Assembly (NCBI GenBank): GCA_902793285.1
Contig: CADBCV010000004.1
Span: forward strand, 1-64,000
Reading direction: 5' to 3'
DNA length: 64,000 nt
Origin: Oscillospiraceae bacterium
GTDB lineage: Bacteria > Bacillota > Clostridia > Oscillospirales > Oscillospiraceae
The position numbers were made by a program, and so were the translations under genes. Numbering within the stretch: position 1 is the first letter of the stretch; the number at the start of each line of letters is the position of its first letter. This document shows, piece after piece, positions 47,345-53,098 of this stretch. Under the pieces are notes generated by a model, which made no database searches, was not told the origin of the DNA, and was given only the letters and a program-made list of their open reading frames with translations.

Positions 47345-48142
47345 ATGCGCTACAGTATCCTTGACCCCACCGGAAACATCACCGCCCTGGTGGAGAGCGC
47401 CGTGCCCGACGCCGATCAGCCCGCCGCCGCGGCCAAAATCATGCGCCTGCACCCCGAGGTGGAGCAGGTGGGCTTTGTCCGGGGCGAGAGTCTCCGCATG
47501 GCGGGGGGCGAGTTCTGCGGCAACGCCTCCATGTGCGCCGCCGCCCTGCGGGTATTGAACAGCGGCCTCGCCTGTGAGGGCTGGACCCCGCTGCGCCTGC
47601 GCGTCTCCGGCGCGTCAGAGCCGGTGGAGCTCCGCCTTCGCGCGGAGGGCGGGGAGCGCTTCACCGCCGAAATTCAAATGCCGCCCGCCCTCGAGATCGG
47701 GGCGCGGGAGTTCGTGTTTGAAGATCTCCGCGCCGCCCTGCCCCTCGTGCGCCTGGAGGGGATCTCCCATATCGTTGTCCGGGAGGACGCCCCGTTTTTC
47801 GCGCTCCTCCATGACCGCCCCCGCGCGGAGCGGGCCGTGCGTGAGTTCTGCGGAGAGCTCGGCGCGGAGGGCCTGGGCCTTCTCTTTCTCGAAAAGTCGG
47901 CGGGGGACTGCCGCATGACGCCCCTTGTGTACATCCCCGGCAGCGGCACGGTCTTCTGGGAAAACTCCTGCGCCAGCGGCAGCGCGGCGCTGGGCATGGC
48001 CCTCGCAAAGGCGGCGGGTGCGCCGGTCACGCTCTCGCTCACGGAGCCGGGCGGGGTGCTCACTGTGCGCTCCGATCCTCGGGGCGGCACCGTGCTCTGC
48101 GGCACGGTGCGCCGCCTGTCCCGGCACGAGCGGGAGTTTTAA
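47345..48142 (+). CDS. Diaminopimelate epimerase-like amino-acid racemase
   Basis: 265 aa DapF-fold protein using two cysteines as acid and base. Both are present: GGEFCGNAS near residue 59 and ENSCASGSAA near 210. The N-terminus (MRYSILDPTGNITALV) differs from true DapF, which starts with a KM.G.GNDF-like strand. So it is more like the broader family that includes histidine racemase. It is translationally linked to the ABC importer, 3 bases after its ATPase, suggesting that the imported amino acid is its substrate. The exact substrate is unknown. Confidence 0.85.
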   Translation: MRYSILDPTGNITALVESAVPDADQPAAAAKIMRLHPEVEQVGFVRGESLRMAGGEFCGNASMCAAALRVLNSGLACEGWTPLRLRVSGASEPVELRLRAEGGERFTAEIQMPPALEIGAREFVFEDLRAALPLVRLEGISHIVVREDAPFFALLHDRPRAERAVREFCGELGAEGLGLLFLEKSAGDCRMTPLVYIPGSGTVFWENSCASGSAALGMALAKAAGAPVTLSLTEPGGVLTVRSDPRGGTVLCGTVRRLSRHEREF

Positions 48143-48181
48143 GTTTTCGCCGGAAAAACGCAAAAAAATTTCAGAAAAATG

Positions 48182-48211
48182 TTGACACACCCCCGCCGGA
48201 TATGGTATTAT
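48182..48211 (+). promoter_or_regulatory. Promoter of the tRNA cluster
   Basis: Consensus TTGACA (48182-48187) and TATTAT (48206-48211) with an 18-base spacer. It starts the tRNA transcript about 25 bases ahead of tRNA-Gly. Confidence 0.8.
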
Positions 48212-48235
48212 CTCATGGCTGAATGGGGACGACGT

Positions 48236-48309
48236 GCGGGTGTAGTTCAATGGTAGAACACCAGCCTTCCAAGCTGGATACGTGGGTTCGATTCCCATCA
48301 CCCGCTCCA
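48236..48309 (+). tRNA. tRNA-Gly (TCC)
   Basis: Cloverleaf with acceptor GCGGGTG / CACCCGC, the anticodon loop CTTCCAA giving TCC, and the T-loop GGTTCGATTCC. The 3' CCA is encoded. Confidence 0.97.
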
Positions 48310-48374
48310 GCGTCAGAGGAAGCACGCGGCGTTCCGTTTCGGCGGCCTGCGAAAAGCTGGGCGGCAGCATATAT

Positions 48375-48451
48375 GCGCCAATAGCTCAGCAGGATAGAGC
48401 AACTGCCTTCTAAGCAGTAGGTCGGGGGTTCGAATCCCTCTTGGCGTGCCA
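48375..48451 (+). tRNA. tRNA-Arg (TCT)
   Basis: Cloverleaf with acceptor GCGCCAA / TTGGCGT (a G-T pair at the end), D-arm TAGCTCAGCAGGATAGAGCA, anticodon loop CTTCTAA giving TCT, and T-loop GGTTCGAATCC. The CCA is encoded. Confidence 0.95.
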
Positions 48452-48460
48452 GCGTCAGGA

Positions 48461-48572
48461 GAAACTTACTCCATTCCGCTTCCCCGGTTTCCGTAAGAGC
48501 CGGGAAAGCTCCATATCCGTAAGTTCCTCCTTCCTTTCAAACACAAACCCGCTCCGCTGGGCTTTGTGTTTG
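48461..48572. repeat. Structured tRNA-spacer element, copy 1
   Basis: About 76 conserved bases (GAAACTTACTCCATTCCGCT... to AGTTCCTCCTTCCTTT), bounded by complementary AACTTAC / GTAAGTT, are followed by a hairpin with arms CAAACACAAA / TTTGTGTTTG (48538-48572). A second copy is at 48925-49036. Read on the minus strand, both copies are open for about 40 codons (ERKEELTDMELSRLLRKPG here), but a protein is less likely than an RNA or DNA structure. Confidence 0.75.
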
Positions 48573-48716
48573 GCGAGAGAAGCCATTACGAGCCGTCTTT
48601 GCGCGGCGCGTGGTTTTAAGATAGCCTCTCCGAAAGGGGAGCGCGGCAGGAAAACAACTTCGGGGCCTCGGTCCTGAGTTTGCATAGGACGCGCAGGGAT
48701 CTGCGCGGACAGATAT

Positions 48717-48793
48717 GGTGGGATTAGCTCAGTTGGTAGAGCACCGGATTGTGGTTCCGGGTGTCGTGGGTTCGAGCCCCATATCCCACCCCA
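48717..48793 (+). tRNA. tRNA-His (GTG)
   Basis: The extra 5' G of tRNA-His is present at 48717, opposite C73. The acceptor is GTGGGAT / ATCCCAC, the anticodon loop TTGTGGT gives GTG, and the CCA is encoded. Confidence 0.96.
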
Positions 48794-48839
48794 CTAAAAA
48801 GCCGAGGCCGGCGGCGCCGGCCCCGGTTTTCTTCTTCGA

Positions 48840-48913
48840 TGGGATGTAGTGTAATGGTAACACACCGGACTTTGACTCCGATATAGTGGGTTCGAGTCCC
48901 GCCATCCCAGCCA
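48840..48913 (+). tRNA. tRNA-Gln (TTG)
   Basis: Acceptor TGGGATG / CATCCCA, anticodon loop CTTTGAC giving TTG, T-loop GGTTCGAGTCC and encoded GCCA end. The outermost anticodon-stem pair is a C-A mismatch. Confidence 0.94.
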
Positions 48914-48924
48914 CCACGTCAGAA

Positions 48925-49036
48925 GAAACTTACTCCATTCCGCTTCCCCGGTTTGCGTAAGAGCCGGGAAAGCTCCAGATCCGTAAGTTCCTTCTTCCTT
49001 TCCAAATCGAAACCGCTTCGCTGGGTTTCGATTTGG
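48925..49036. repeat. Structured tRNA-spacer element, copy 2
   Basis: Same layout as 48461-48572, with about 90% identity over the first 76 bases. The following hairpin has different arms (CCAAATCGAAACC / GGTTTCGATTTGG, 49002-49036) that still pair perfectly over 13 bp. Sequence changed but pairing kept is evidence for a selected structure. Confidence 0.75.
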
Positions 49037-49096
49037 TGGGTGACGTTCCAACCCTTTTGCAAAACCGAAGACCAGCAAAGCATGTTCCGACGACAT

Positions 49097-49172
49097 GCCC
49101 CAGTAGCTCAGGCGGTAGAGCACCTGCCTTTTAAGCAGGGTGTCCGGGGTTCGAGTCCCCGCTGGAGCACCA
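49097..49172 (+). tRNA. tRNA-Lys (TTT)
   Basis: Anticodon loop CTTTTAA giving TTT, T-arm CGGGGTTCGAGTCCCCG and encoded CCA. The acceptor arms GCCCCAG / CTGGAGC pair except for a C-A mismatch at the third position. It is the last tRNA before the prophage and a candidate attachment site. Confidence 0.94.
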
Positions 49173-49177
49173 AAGGA

Positions 49178-49207
49178 AAGCCCGCAAACCGTTGAGTTTG
49201 CGGGCTT
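49178..49207 (+). terminator. Terminator after the tRNA cluster
   Basis: A perfect 12-bp stem AAGCCCGCAAAC / GTTTGCGGGCTT with a 6-base loop, 5 bases after tRNA-Lys. Its T-tract is short (CTTCTCCC). Confidence 0.8.
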
Positions 49208-49250
49208 CTCCCATTTTCTCAGAGCTGCTCAGGAATACTCAAGACTGCTC

Positions 49251-49281
49251 AATAATCCGGCGTAAAAGCCGGATTATTTTT
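49251..49281. terminator. Second terminator between tRNA-Lys and the prophage
   Basis: An 11-bp stem AATAATCCGGC / GCCGGATTATT with a GTAAAA loop and TTTT on the plus strand. It also faces the 3' end of the prophage lysis genes and may stop both transcripts. Confidence 0.8.
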
Positions 49282-49318
49282 GCTCTCGGCGTAAATTTCG
49301 GATGACAAACAGGCCCCA

Positions 49319-49999
49319 TCAGCAACCGGCGACGTCCTCGGCGTACTCCACAATGCGCTGCCGGAACTCCGGCGTCTTGATGCCGGTGATCTCGTCGTGC
49401 TCCCAGTACCCGTCGTGCGCCATGGCAAGCTGCAGCATCTTGACGGTCAGATCGTCGCTGATCTGGATGCCGGACACGGCAGCCGGGGCGGCCTGCTGCG
49501 TGGGTACTTCGCCGTCCGGGATCTGCGCCTCAAATTCGAGCGCGTACTTGTAGCGCGCAGCCATGTTCTTGACCTGGGGGTTCTCGTAGACATACAGCAC
49601 CACGCGCACGCATTCCTCCAGATCGTCCGAGGTGGACACCGTCTGCCAGACAGAGGGGAAGTCCTCCTTCATCTCCTTGATGATGAAGTGGGCCTGCATG
49701 TACTCGTCGCCGATGGAGGTGCCCTTGTTCATGGCATAGGCAAGGAGCTTGCGCTTGCGCTTGGAGTCCGTCCACTGCGCGTAGCCGTAGCCGACGTCGT
49801 CGGTGCAGAAGCGCTCCAGAAACTCAGGGTTACCGGTATCGACGGCAGCGGTGTACTGATCATCGTCGAAGTGGTAGCTGTCCTGGGCGTTGTTGCCGCG
49901 CATCAGGCCCTCGGCCCGGATGTTGGCCATGGTACCCAGGGCGCCGGCACGGGTCATGCCGTTGGCGCGGAAAATGTTGTACAATTCAAGATCTTTCAT
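49319..49999 (-). CDS. Phage lysozyme/endolysin (Phage_lysozyme2-like)
   Basis: 226 aa. The first ~140 residues match the phage tail-lysozyme fold: NGMTRAGALGTMANIRAEG near 14-32 with a likely catalytic Glu, then GYGYAQWTDSKRKRKLLAYA near 70-89 and a final FIIKEMKEDFPSVW helix. The last ~75 residues contain an Ala/Pro linker and a small domain ending IVEYAEDVAGC that may bind the cell wall. Its place after the holin fits a lysis enzyme. It is the last prophage gene before the tRNAs. Confidence 0.85.
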   Translation of the reverse strand: MKDLELYNIFRANGMTRAGALGTMANIRAEGLMRGNNAQDSYHFDDDQYTAAVDTGNPEFLERFCTDDVGYGYAQWTDSKRKRKLLAYAMNKGTSIGDEYMQAHFIIKEMKEDFPSVWQTVSTSDDLEECVRVVLYVYENPQVKNMAARYKYALEFEAQIPDGEVPTQQAAPAAVSGIQISDDLTVKMLQLAMAHDGYWEHDEITGIKTPEFRQRIVEYAEDVAGC

Positions 50000-50154
50000 G
50001 GTTTTCTCCTGGTAATTACATAGATGGCCACGGCCAGAATCAGCCCGCCGATCCAGGGCAGCACAAGGTGCGCCTCCGGGCCGTGGAGCACGGCATCCCA
50101 GCCACGGGCGCGGAGCTCCCAGAACACCATGCGGGCAAATTCCAGCGCGGTCAC
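49996..50154 (-). CDS. Small phage membrane protein
   Basis: 52 aa from a GTG that directly follows the stop of the gene upstream. A C-terminal membrane helix (LVLPWIGGLILAVAIYVIT) precedes a basic RRKP end. It overlaps the lysozyme start by four bases. It could be an antiholin or spanin-like accessory, but no family is recognised. Confidence 0.6.
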   Translation of the reverse strand: MTALEFARMVFWELRARGWDAVLHGPEAHLVLPWIGGLILAVAIYVITRRKP

Positions 50155-50277
50155 TTACTCGTCCTCCTCGTTGAACAGATCGGGGTAGCGCTCGTCCGTG
50201 TCCTCCTCGCGGGTCGCGTCGAACAGCGCCCAGTCAAAGATGGCCACCATGACGGCGATGATCAGCAGCGCCGTCAT
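50155..50277 (-). CDS. Small phage protein with N-terminal membrane helix
   Basis: 40 aa: MTALLIIAVMVAIFDWALFD is a membrane segment, followed by a highly acidic tail ending FNEEDE. It lies between the holin and another small membrane protein, with tight spacing. The role is unknown, but it fits the lysis cassette. Confidence 0.6.
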   Translation of the reverse strand: MTALLIIAVMVAIFDWALFDATREEDTDERYPDLFNEEDE

Positions 50278-50279
50278 GG

Positions 50280-50888
50280 TCAGTCCTCCTCGTCCAGCAG
50301 GCCGGACACGTCCTTGTAGTCCATGTCCTCCTTCAGCTCGGCATAGGGGTCGCCGGGGAGCTCATGCTGCGGCTTGTACTCGTCCTCCTCGGCCTCGTCG
50401 GGCGTGTCCACTGTGGACATTTGGGGGGTACCGCCGTCTTTGTCGTCGCCGTCGCCCTTGTCCTCACTTTTGCGGCGCAGCACTTCAAAGGCGTTCTTGA
50501 GGGCCGGCGGGTAGGGGACGCCCATGATACCCAGGTTCTCCAGGATGCTCATGCCGTCGTTGGCTGCAAAAAACAGGATGGTGGCCGTGCGCATGGCGGT
50601 GGTGCTTGCCAGCTTGTCCAGCTCCGCCGCAATCATGACGATCAGCACGATCACGCCCTTGCGGATCAGGCCCTTGAAGCCGGCGCGGGACTCATAGCCG
50701 CCGGTGGCCGTCTTGGGGCTCTTGTGCCACACGGCCGCGCACAGCGCGCCGGTCAGGTAGTCGATGGCCATGGCCCATGCCAGCAGCTGCGTCAGCTGAT
50801 CCCAGCCGCCCAGGTACTGAGAGGCGACGCCGCCGATGGCGGCAATCCCGGCCAAAACGGTGTAGTAGATGCTTTTTGCGCTGTTCAT
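50280..50888 (-). CDS. Phage holin
   Basis: 202 aa, holin_4/Cp-1 type. Membrane segments near 10-28, 36-52 (LAWAMAIDYLTGALCAAV) and 75-95 are followed by the conserved NDGMSILENLGIMGVPYPPALKNA segment near 108-132. A long acidic Lys/Asp tail ends the protein (about 140-202), longer than in most family members. It forms the membrane lesions that let the lysozyme reach the wall. Confidence 0.88.
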   Translation of the reverse strand: MNSAKSIYYTVLAGIAAIGGVASQYLGGWDQLTQLLAWAMAIDYLTGALCAAVWHKSPKTATGGYESRAGFKGLIRKGVIVLIVMIAAELDKLASTTAMRTATILFFAANDGMSILENLGIMGVPYPPALKNAFEVLRRKSEDKGDGDDKDGGTPQMSTVDTPDEAEEDEYKPQHELPGDPYAELKEDMDYKDVSGLLDEED

Positions 50889-51025
50889 GTGGATCCCTCC
50901 TCAATTTCTCCCAGCAGAGCTCGCAGCTGCGCAATGGTCGCGGCCTGCCGTTTAATGGTTTCCGCCTGGCGCTGCACCTCGTCGCACAGCTCCTCGACGG
51001 CCTGGTAGTCAGGTGACGTCTGCAT
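50885..51025 (-). CDS. Small coiled-coil phage protein
   Basis: 46 aa, starting inside the XkdX-like gene in another frame and ending on the holin start. The sequence is one amphipathic helix (QAVEEL, VQRQAETIKRQAATIAQLRALLGEI), typical of the small hemolysin-XhlA-like or tail-accessory proteins found here in siphoviruses. A GGGGTGCCC site is weak. Confidence 0.6.
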   Translation of the reverse strand: MQTSPDYQAVEELCDEVQRQAETIKRQAATIAQLRALLGEIEEGST

Positions 51026-51164
51026 AGGGCACCCCGGTGATCTCCTCAAACTCGGCAGCGGTCAGACGCCCGGCAGCCACCAGCGTGCGCAGGCGCTCCT
51101 CGTTCCAAAGGCCCTCGCGGTAGTTCCGCTTGGCCTGCAGATAGATCTTGCTGTGTACCGCCAT
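51009..51164 (-). CDS. XkdX-like small phage protein
   Basis: 51 aa. The pattern YLQAKRNYREGLWNEERLR, then VAAGRLTAAEFEEITG near the end, matches the XkdX family of defective phage PBSX and many Firmicutes prophages. The function is unknown; it always lies between tail fibres and lysis genes, as here. AGGTGTG lies ahead of the ATG. Confidence 0.8.
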   Translation of the reverse strand: MAVHSKIYLQAKRNYREGLWNEERLRTLVAAGRLTAAEFEEITGVPYADVT

Positions 51165-51165
51165 G

Positions 51166-51504
51166 TCACACCTCCAGATCGATGCCGCTCAGGGCGGCGA
51201 TGTATTCCACATCCGCCTGCACCTGGCGCAGCGTCTTGTCCCGTGCCGGCTGCCAAGCAGCCGCGTACTCAAACCACGCCTCCGGATCCTCCTGGATCTC
51301 GCTGACGGTGGGGCAGTCCTCCGGTGCCAGTGTCATGTATGCCTCATCGCATACCCACTGGCGGCCCTTCTCCTGCCGGTCTCCCGTCTCGATTATGGTT
51401 TCCTCCTCCCGGATGTTGTCGCGGATCCAGATATCCCGGATCGCGCCCCGACTGGCAATGCAGATCTCAGCAGGCCGGTCGGCGGAAATGCTTACGCTGC
51501 GCAT
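51166..51504 (-). CDS. Hypothetical phage protein overlapping the reverse transcriptase end
   Basis: 112 aa; the start is the Met of MRSVSISADRP, with a perfect AAGGAGG 8 bases upstream, and it overlaps the reverse transcriptase by 13 bases. The N-terminal third looks like beta strands (AEICIASRGAIRDIWIRDNI), and the C-terminal half is helical (ARDKTLRQVQADVEYIAALSG). I do not recognise it. It is not obviously the four-helix accessory protein Avd, but it is coupled to the retroelement and could belong to it or to the tail fibre. Confidence 0.75.
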   Translation of the reverse strand: MRSVSISADRPAEICIASRGAIRDIWIRDNIREEETIIETGDRQEKGRQWVCDEAYMTLAPEDCPTVSEIQEDPEAWFEYAAAWQPARDKTLRQVQADVEYIAALSGIDLEV

Positions 51505-52718
51505 CTCAGATCCCTCCTTGTCTGTGCGCCGAGTATGTTCCCCGCAAGCTGCTGCGTGCCCTTGATGTTGATGCACGCGGGATCCTTACGCCTGGCGGGC
51601 CTCAGGTGCAAGATCCTGGCCGCCTTGAAGTACCCGTAGTACGCGCCGATGCGGTACAGGGTGATGCGCGTGCGGTCGCCGCGCCATACTTTGCGGAAAC
51701 TCCGCCGGGCGCGCAGGAAAACGCGCCGCCGGATCTTGAGCCGGCCCTTCGCCGTGATCACATAGCCCATCATGTCGATGGGCGCGTCCACATGTCGGCG
51801 GACATGCCAGGTGTCCTTGATCGTGAGGCCGAAGCTGTCCCGCATGTAGCGGATCAGCTTTCGCACCGCCATGACGAGGTTGCGGCGGTCAGCCCCGGCC
51901 AACAGAATGTCGTCCATGTAGAACAGGGCGCAGCTGACAAGCCTGACGGCCTTGCCGCGCCGCTCCTTGTGCAGGCCCATGACAAAGCGGTAGGCGTAGC
52001 TCATGAAGTAGTTGCAGAGGAATTGAGACAGGAGGCTGCCGATGATGAGCCCGTCGCCGTGCATCTTGAGCAGCTCGTCCACAAACCACAAGAGCAGCAC
52101 GTTCTTGCCAATGTCCCGGCGCAGCCACCGCATGGCGGTCTCGCGCGTGATGCTCTGAAAGCACTTGCGGATGTCCAGCTTCACAAAGTGCTTGGTCTTG
52201 CCGCGCTTTGTCCATTTAAGGATCCGCCGGGCGCCCTTGAGCTGGCCCTTGCCCCGGATGCTGGCGTACTGGTGGTACTCGTACTTCGCCGCCCAGAGCT
52301 CCTCCATGCAGCCGACGGCGACATGCTCCATCAGCTGCTGCATCACGCTCATGAGGCCGATCTTCCTGACCTTGCGGCACATGCCGTCGTGGCGCTCGGA
52401 ATAGCGCACCGGCGGCAGATCCAGACGCCGGGCACGGATGCGGCCGGCGATGTCCAGGGCGATCCAGTGCAGCGCCTGCTCCAGCTCCGGGTACCAGGTG
52501 ACGGCGGCGCGGGCGCGCTTGCGGATCTCCTTGGCCGAGAGGGGACAGTAGCCGGCCACAAACTCGCTGTAGTCCTTGCGCTTGAGCTTGCCGGTCATGG
52601 CCTCATAGGCGTAGCGCTCAATGGTCTGCAGATCTGTAGGATCTGCCCGTTTGCAATATGTTTTCAAGGGATGTCTCCCTTCATGTGCTTTTTGAATCTC
52701 AGGGTCGTTCGGTTCCAT
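51492..52718 (-). CDS. Diversity-generating retroelement reverse transcriptase
   Basis: 408 aa. The palm has LDIRKCFQSI (catalytic Asp182), the DGR-type motif IGSLLSQ at 226-232 in place of the retron or retroviral form, and the catalytic FYMDD at 266-270. An RGKG motif (155-158) lies upstream and a basic C-terminal thumb (about 300-408) ends the protein. It copies the TR RNA into mutagenised cDNA. It lies 157 bases downstream of the TR, the usual order target-VR-TR-RT. No frame damage is visible, so it may be active. Confidence 0.93.
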   Translation of the reverse strand: MEPNDPEIQKAHEGRHPLKTYCKRADPTDLQTIERYAYEAMTGKLKRKDYSEFVAGYCPLSAKEIRKRARAAVTWYPELEQALHWIALDIAGRIRARRLDLPPVRYSERHDGMCRKVRKIGLMSVMQQLMEHVAVGCMEELWAAKYEYHQYASIRGKGQLKGARRILKWTKRGKTKHFVKLDIRKCFQSITRETAMRWLRRDIGKNVLLLWFVDELLKMHGDGLIIGSLLSQFLCNYFMSYAYRFVMGLHKERRGKAVRLVSCALFYMDDILLAGADRRNLVMAVRKLIRYMRDSFGLTIKDTWHVRRHVDAPIDMMGYVITAKGRLKIRRRVFLRARRSFRKVWRGDRTRITLYRIGAYYGYFKAARILHLRPARRKDPACINIKGTQQLAGNILGAQTRRDLRCAA

Positions 52719-52875
52719 CTACTAAACCCATGCGCGGCCAGATATCCGCCGCGCATCCGGGGAGCGGTCACCCGTCCCCGGTGCCGGTACGACGCATTTT
52801 CGCCGCAGCGCGGGAAGGGCAGTGCGGGAGGGCAGGCGCCCTCTGCCTTTGTTGCGTCAAACATTATTTAAAAAT
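52719..52875 (-). ncRNA. TR-RT spacer, probable part of the DGR template RNA
   Basis: 157 bases between the TR and the reverse transcriptase gene, GC-rich and able to form several short hairpins. In studied DGRs the RNA 3' of the TR is required for priming by the reverse transcriptase. A 66-codon open frame starting at 52864 crosses it but shows no protein features. Confidence 0.5.
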
Positions 52876-52982
52876 CCGCCCGCCGATGTTCCAGTTCGCG
52901 TTCGAGAGCGCGTTGTTGCCGTTGCCGCAGGAGAGGCCAGCATTGCCCAGACCGTTGTTCAGGTTGCCCCAGCGCAGCCACT
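52876..52982 (-). repeat. DGR template repeat (TR)
   Basis: 107 bases matching the VR at 93 positions. Read in the VR frame it encodes ten Asn codons (nine AAC, one AAT), at the positions matching residues 746, 748, 749, 753, 760, 762, 763, 767, 769 and 771 of the target. AAY codons cannot turn into stops by changes at the adenines, a known design of DGR templates. The 3' end shared with the VR is the GC-rich ATCGGCGGGCGG. Confidence 0.95.
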
Positions 52983-53021
52983 GACAAGCAGGACCACCAG
53001 CGGATGCGCTGCCAATCCCCG

Positions 53022-53038
53022 CCCGGTCATAGACCGGG
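53022..53038. other. Hairpin between VR gene and TR
   Basis: CCCGGTC / GACCGGG with an ATA loop, 39 bases upstream of the TR 5' end on the transcribed strand. It may end the target-gene transcript or shape the 5' part of the template RNA. Confidence 0.55.
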
Positions 53039-53059
53039 GCTTGTTGTTCAGTTCATTGT

Positions 53060-53098
53060 GAGGGGACGTTCGTCCCCTCTATCAGGCTGCCGCCTGAT
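53060..53098 (-). other. Tandem hairpins downstream of VR (retrohoming signal candidates)
   Basis: Two adjacent stems: GAGGGGAC / GTCCCCTC with a GAAC loop on the coding strand (53060-53079), and ATCAGGC / GCCTGAT with a GGCA loop (53081-53098). The second overlaps the target stop codon. A GC-rich hairpin with a 4-base loop just downstream of the VR is known to raise retrohoming in the Bordetella phage DGR. Confidence 0.7.

Noticed and set aside
48455-48685. 76-codon minus-strand frame in a tRNA spacer
   Set aside because: The conserved part is shared with a second copy, but no ribosome site or fixed start is present and the hairpin arms covary, so structure explains the conservation better.
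51492-52718. Reverse transcriptase as a retron, group II intron or abortive-infection enzyme
   Set aside because: The adjacent TR/VR pair with adenine-biased differences and the IGxxxSQ motif point to a DGR; no intron domains or retron RNA are seen.
52664-52864. 66-codon frame between TR and reverse transcriptase, considered as Avd
   Set aside because: Too short, rich in Arg/Pro/Gly and without helical pattern; more likely part of the template RNA.
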